Made by a program: the position numbers and the translations under genes
Notes under the pieces: model-generated
Told to the model about the DNA's origin: nothing
Seen by the model: the letters and a program-made list of their open reading frames with translations, nothing else
The model's database searches: none
From: Flavobacterium cyclinae
Lineage (GTDB): Bacteria; Bacteroidota; Bacteroidia; Flavobacteriales; Flavobacteriaceae
Length of the DNA: 64,000 bases
Reading direction: 5' to 3'
Assembly (NCBI RefSeq): GCF_021172145.1
Contig: NZ_CP089095.1
Location: forward strand, 1,736,001 to 1,800,000
Part shown: piece after piece, positions 60,562-64,000 of the stretch
Layout: each line of letters begins with the position of its first letter
Numbering within the stretch: the first letter of the stretch is position 1

Positions 60562-61239
60562 TTACAATTCAATACTTGCTCCAATTTCTAATAACATCAA
60601 ATCTTTTCCTTTATCGAAAAATTTGCGTTTCGCTTCTTCATGATTGATTTCGATATAACCAAACGTATCGAAATGATAGCCTAGCACTTTATCACACTCT
60701 ACAAAATCAGAAGCAATAATAGCATCTTCAATGTCCATAGTGAAGTTATCGCCAATTGGTAAAATGGCTAAATCTAATTTGGTTCGCGTTGGAATTAACT
60801 TCATATCCATCGTTAAAGCCGTGTCACCTGCAATATAAATGTTTTTGTGTTCACCTTCAATAACAAACCCACCTGGTTGACCACCGTAGCTTCCATCAGG
60901 AAAAGAAGACGTGTGATGTGCGATTACATATTTCACGGTTCCGAATTCAAAATCCCAACTTCCGCCGTGATTCATGGGATGGTAATTAAAACCTTTGTTT
61001 CCGTAATATGAGGCAATTTCGTAATTAGAAACAATAACAGCTTCGGTACGTTTTGCAATTGCTTCCACATCTAAAATATGGTCTTGATGCGCGTGAGTTA
61101 ATAATATATAATCGGCTTTTAACTTATTCATATCAATATGAGAAGCCTTTGGATTTCCTGAAATGAAGGGGTCAACTAAAATGTGAACTTCATTTACTTC
61201 AATTCCGATACAAGCGTGTCCGTAAAATGTAATTTTCAT
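60562..61239 (-). CDS. Metal-dependent hydrolase of the UPF0173 (metallo-beta-lactamase fold) family
   Basis: This 225-residue protein begins MKITFYGHACIGIE with the metallo-beta-lactamase histidine, then LLTHAHQDHILD giving HxHxDH, IAGDTAL and the C-terminal HFDTFGYIEIN. The family has unknown physiological substrate. It lies 24 bases after menA, a common Bacteroidota neighbour. Confidence 0.92.
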   Translation of the reverse strand: MKITFYGHACIGIEVNEVHILVDPFISGNPKASHIDMNKLKADYILLTHAHQDHILDVEAIAKRTEAVIVSNYEIASYYGNKGFNYHPMNHGGSWDFEFGTVKYVIAHHTSSFPDGSYGGQPGGFVIEGEHKNIYIAGDTALTMDMKLIPTRTKLDLAILPIGDNFTMDIEDAIIASDFVECDKVLGYHFDTFGYIEINHEEAKRKFFDKGKDLMLLEIGASIEL

Positions 61240-61263
61240 AGTTTATTTTTTATTAAAAAATGA

Positions 61264-62154
61264 TTAGTTTAAAAACACTAAAGTTAACCAAAATAATATA
61301 CTTAATGCAAATGTACTTAAAGCCACTTTCTTTAGTTCTGGGTCGAAATCTTGATATTTTTCCGATTTATTCACTTTGTTCATATTCATAATTATTGGGA
61401 TATTAACTAATAAAACAGGAAGTAGTGAAGATTTAATCAGCATTAAAAACACCATAAAAGACAACATACCTGTTACTAAAATAATTTCATGATATTTTTT
61501 TGCCCATTTTAAACCCATTTTCACTACCAACGTATTTTTTCCTGCAATTTTATCGTTTTCAATATCGCGCATATTATTCAAATTCAGTACCGCTACACTT
61601 AATAATCCGATGGCAGTTGCGGGTAAGAACAATTTCCAATCGATAAAATGAGTAAACAAAAAGTTAGAACCAACTACAGAAACCAATCCGAAGAAAATAA
61701 ATACAAATACATCTCCAAAACCGCTATATCCATAAGCGCTTTTTCCTACGGTATATTTAATGGCTGCTCCGATGGAACCGATTCCTAATAAGATAAATAT
61801 CAAACTCAAAGCAAAATTTTCTTTTCCAAAAGCTATATAAATCAATAACAGAGCAATAATGAAAGTCAAAATGGCTGTGATAATTACTGCTTTTTTCATT
61901 TGCTCGGCTGTGATAACTCCGGCAGCAACTAAGCGTTTTTCGCCTATTCTGTTAGCGTCGGTTCCTTTCACACCATCTCCGTAATCGTTGGCGTAATTTG
62001 ATAATACTTGTAATCCTAATGTAGTTAACAATGCCAAAACCACAATTCTCCAATCGGAATATCCTTGGTAATGGGCATAAGCGCTTCCCACGATAATTCC
62101 AGAAACAGAAAGTGGTAAGGTTCGTAATCGTGCGGCTTGTATCCAGTGTTTCAT
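61264..62154 (-). CDS. menA: 1,4-Dihydroxy-2-naphthoate polyprenyltransferase
   Basis: This 296-residue UbiA-family membrane enzyme has about eight spans. The first aspartate-rich motif NYANDYGDGVKGTDANR is near residue 55, and the second is NLNNMRDIENDKIAGK near residue 193. It attaches the polyprenyl chain in menaquinone synthesis. It is probably co-transcribed with the downstream hydrolase. Confidence 0.95.
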   Translation of the reverse strand: MKHWIQAARLRTLPLSVSGIIVGSAYAHYQGYSDWRIVVLALLTTLGLQVLSNYANDYGDGVKGTDANRIGEKRLVAAGVITAEQMKKAVIITAILTFIIALLLIYIAFGKENFALSLIFILLGIGSIGAAIKYTVGKSAYGYSGFGDVFVFIFFGLVSVVGSNFLFTHFIDWKLFLPATAIGLLSVAVLNLNNMRDIENDKIAGKNTLVVKMGLKWAKKYHEIILVTGMLSFMVFLMLIKSSLLPVLLVNIPIIMNMNKVNKSEKYQDFDPELKKVALSTFALSILFWLTLVFLN

Positions 62155-62196
62155 TATTTTATTTGTTTCAAGTTTCAGGTTTCAAGTTTGTTGAAA

Positions 62197-62586
62197 TCAT
62201 TGCATAATTGCAACAAATATTAATAAACCAAAAACTATAGAAAATGGTGCACAAATTCTCAAGTATATTGGTTTTAATGTTTGAGCTGCTTTTGTTGAAA
62301 ATTTATGATGCGTTTTCATTGGTGTAAGCATCAAAATTACTGCAGAAATGATTAAAAAGTAACCAAAAATGGTGAAATATTGTTCATGAGAATTCGTTTT
62401 AGATGTAATAACAAAACTTATTCCTAATACTAAACGAATAATCAATTCACCATAATTAATTGCAAATGTACTTCCTGCTTTACCAATTATTACCCTCACT
62501 TTTTCGGGGTTTAAAAACATAAGAAACCCGGAGTATATTAAAAACAACCCAAAACAAATGATGATATATTTTGAAACCAACTCCAT
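62197..62586 (-). CDS. Four-span membrane protein of unknown function
   Basis: The start at 62586 (MELVSKYIIICFGLFLIYSGF) gives 129 residues with four predicted spans. It overlaps the stop of the upstream PH-domain gene by one base (TGATG), indicating coupling. Longer starts within the upstream gene are rejected. No family motif is recognised. Confidence 0.75.
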   Translation of the reverse strand: MELVSKYIIICFGLFLIYSGFLMFLNPEKVRVIIGKAGSTFAINYGELIIRLVLGISFVITSKTNSHEQYFTIFGYFLIISAVILMLTPMKTHHKFSTKAAQTLKPIYLRICAPFSIVFGLLIFVAIMQ

Positions 62587-64000
62587 CACATCCAATTCTT
62601 TTCCCATGATTCCACTTGATACAACCAATAATTCACTAATTGCTTAATTTCGGTGAAATTTCCTGTGGTAAAACTTACGGTTCCTCCCGCTGTTGATAGC
62701 GTAACCGAACCAATATTTGTTGCTTTTTGCCAAAAAAATTGTTGGGTTTCGATGGCTTGAATTTTATAGGGTTCAATAAATGTCGTATCGATATCCCATG
62801 CGCCATTTTGTTTGATGACAAATTCATTAGATACGAAAAGTCTATAATTTTTAAAAGAATACCAAAGTAAAATACTTGTAAAAACCGTAAATATAGAAGT
62901 ATATAAAATCCATTCTTTCCATGTAACAAATTCTGTTATTTGGTTTAAAAATAAAGTAATGACTATTGGAAGCAGAAGAAAGAAAAATGAATTTACGGCT
63001 AATTTTCTCCAATTAGGTAAATACATTTTTTCTTTTTGTGGCAATTGCCCTAATAACAATTTTAAAATAGCATCACGTTCGTTTTCAGTACAACCTGGAA
63101 CTTCAATTTGGTCTTTTTCTTTTACTTTTTGCACATCACTAGATGCTTGATGAATCCCAATAGTTGTAACGTCTAATTTCTTTTGGAAGTAGTTTTGCGT
63201 AACTTTAATTTTTTGAACTTTATTCGGATTCAATAAGGTGTTTTTTGTTGAAAGCAATCCGTAAGATAAAATAATTGCTTGTTTACTTTTTTGAATGGTG
63301 AAATCGAAATATTTAAGAATCGTTCGAACTAAATTCACTACTAAAATTAGTCCGATGAAAAATCCAACAACTAATAAAAATGAATAAATAATAGGCAGTG
63401 TGTCAAGGTAATTAGTAACTTTATCTTCATCAATTACTTCAGTATTTAACTGTTGGAGATTCTCAATAATTGTGGTAAAAAAGACAAAAATTAATGCAAA
63501 ACTTTTAATGTAGTTTGATGTAAAACCAATTTTAATTAAGCTTGGTAATCCTATTTTTATAAAAGATATTGGAATAATATCTTCCCTATTTTCATCAGTA
63601 AAATCAGAAGTTTCTTGTTGGGAATGATTAATTAATCGTTCTTTTAAAATTGTTGCTAACTCGTGAGAAATAGCACTAATTGAGGCTTCTTTTTTATCGC
63701 TTCCAGCCGTGTCAATTTCTAATTTATGTACACCAACTATACGTTGAATCAAACTTTGATTGATGTTAACTTGCTGAATTTTATGCAACTGTATCGTAAT
63801 TCTAGTTTTATTTAATACGCCTTTCTGAATTACAAATTCGCCATTTTCTTCATCTATGTGAAAGGTAAAAAACAAATATTGCAAGTACGAAATAATTGCA
63901 ATTATCAAAACAACACCCGCTACACTTCCGAAGAAAACCAATTTATTAAGCGAATCAAACTTAACTAACCAAATCAACAACATAGGCCACAAAGCACGAA
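62586..64000 (-). CDS. Membrane protein with bacterial PH (bPH2/DUF304, YdbT-like) domains, N-terminus outside window
   Basis: The frame is open at the right edge, and the TTG at 63992 is not a real start. About 470 residues are visible, with paired spans followed by three bPH2-type segments (beginning around FHIDEENGEFVIQKGVLNKTRITIQLHKIQQVNI, IILSYGLLSTKNTLLNPNKVQKI and FVIKQNGAWDIDTTFIEPYKIQAIETQ). This is the YdbT-like architecture. The function is not established; it may act in envelope protection. It is coupled to the small membrane gene downstream. Confidence 0.85.
   Translation of the reverse strand, partial: RALWPMLLIWLVKFDSLNKLVFFGSVAGVVLIIAIISYLQYLFFTFHIDEENGEFVIQKGVLNKTRITIQLHKIQQVNINQSLIQRIVGVHKLEIDTAGSDKKEASISAISHELATILKERLINHSQQETSDFTDENREDIIPISFIKIGLPSLIKIGFTSNYIKSFALIFVFFTTIIENLQQLNTEVIDEDKVTNYLDTLPIIYSFLLVVGFFIGLILVVNLVRTILKYFDFTIQKSKQAIILSYGLLSTKNTLLNPNKVQKIKVTQNYFQKKLDVTTIGIHQASSDVQKVKEKDQIEVPGCTENERDAILKLLLGQLPQKEKMYLPNWRKLAVNSFFFLLLPIVITLFLNQITEFVTWKEWILYTSIFTVFTSILLWYSFKNYRLFVSNEFVIKQNGAWDIDTTFIEPYKIQAIETQQFFWQKATNIGSVTLSTAGGTVSFTTGNFTEIKQLVNYWLYQVESWEKNWM

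Overview
The window is a low-GC chromosomal segment of a member of the Bacteroidota, almost certainly family Flavobacteriaceae and close to Flavobacterium. The evidence is: secreted proteins with the type A sorting tail of the type IX secretion system (T9SS); a PorP/SprF-OmpA pair; promoters with TAnnTTTG -7 boxes and TTG/TTTG about 19-20 bp upstream; no Shine-Dalgarno signals; bacillithiol and menaquinone genes; and a DnaX without the zinc-binding cysteines. Most of the window is ordinary core genome. I do not see a large defence island, prophage, CRISPR array or conjugative element.

Layout. 1-9.7 kb: 3' part of a MutS2-like gene, a DCC-family protein, a 47-residue membrane protein, a T9SS cargo protein, proline dehydrogenase, aroB, then a polyamine unit (arginine decarboxylase plus deoxyhypusine-synthase-like enzyme) behind a long structured leader, an acidic protein and a DinB protein. 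9.75-11.09 kb: a complete-looking IS3-family element whose two frames are joined by a canonical A_AAA_AAG -1 frameshift site. 11.1-20.5 kb: Lrp/AsnC regulator, M14 carboxypeptidase and a divergent XRE regulator sharing an operator-rich intergenic region, acyltransferase, spermidine-synthase-like protein, potassium channel, kdsB, RecD-like helicase, DUF3822 protein and rsmD. 20.5-24.5 kb: RNase P RNA, a dnaX gene split by a -1 frameshift at an A10-G run, a Mrr-type restriction enzyme, and a REP-associated tyrosine transposase with palindromic repeats on both sides. 24.5-38 kb: polyphosphate operon (sixA-like, ppk, ppx), PorP/SprF-OmpA pair, pdxH, ECF sigma/anti-sigma/Spy-like operon, a YCF48-like protein, a low-complexity secreted protein, RsmB-family methyltransferase, a secreted nuclease and tRNA-His. 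38-46 kb: bshB1, isochorismate synthase, hotdog thioesterase, a beta-helix lipoprotein and purL. 46-54.8 kb: EamA transporter, then a fatty-acid beta-oxidation regulon (fadD; marR-fadN/B-fadA-fadE) with a shared palindromic operator. 54.9-64 kb: apt, tRNA-Arg, NUDIX protein, glycosyltransferase, miaE, menC, TPR protein, metallo-hydrolase, menA, and two membrane proteins running off the right edge.

The main regulatory logic visible is: (1) a 14-bp palindrome TTTACAnnTGTAAA present five to six times between the carboxypeptidase and XRE genes, one copy containing the XRE gene's own -7 box; (2) a perfect 30-bp palindrome in front of marR, with a diverged copy in front of fadD; (3) two independent -1 frameshift sites (IS3 and dnaX). 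Structural oddities include heptanucleotide tandem arrays placed immediately before several start codons, one of which supplies the stop codon of the isochorismate synthase gene, and a REP-like hairpin sequence embedded in frame in purL. The menaquinone genes are dispersed (menF and thioesterase near 39-40 kb, menC near 58 kb, menA near 61 kb).

All calls come from reading the sequence and recalling family features. No database search or folding calculation was run.
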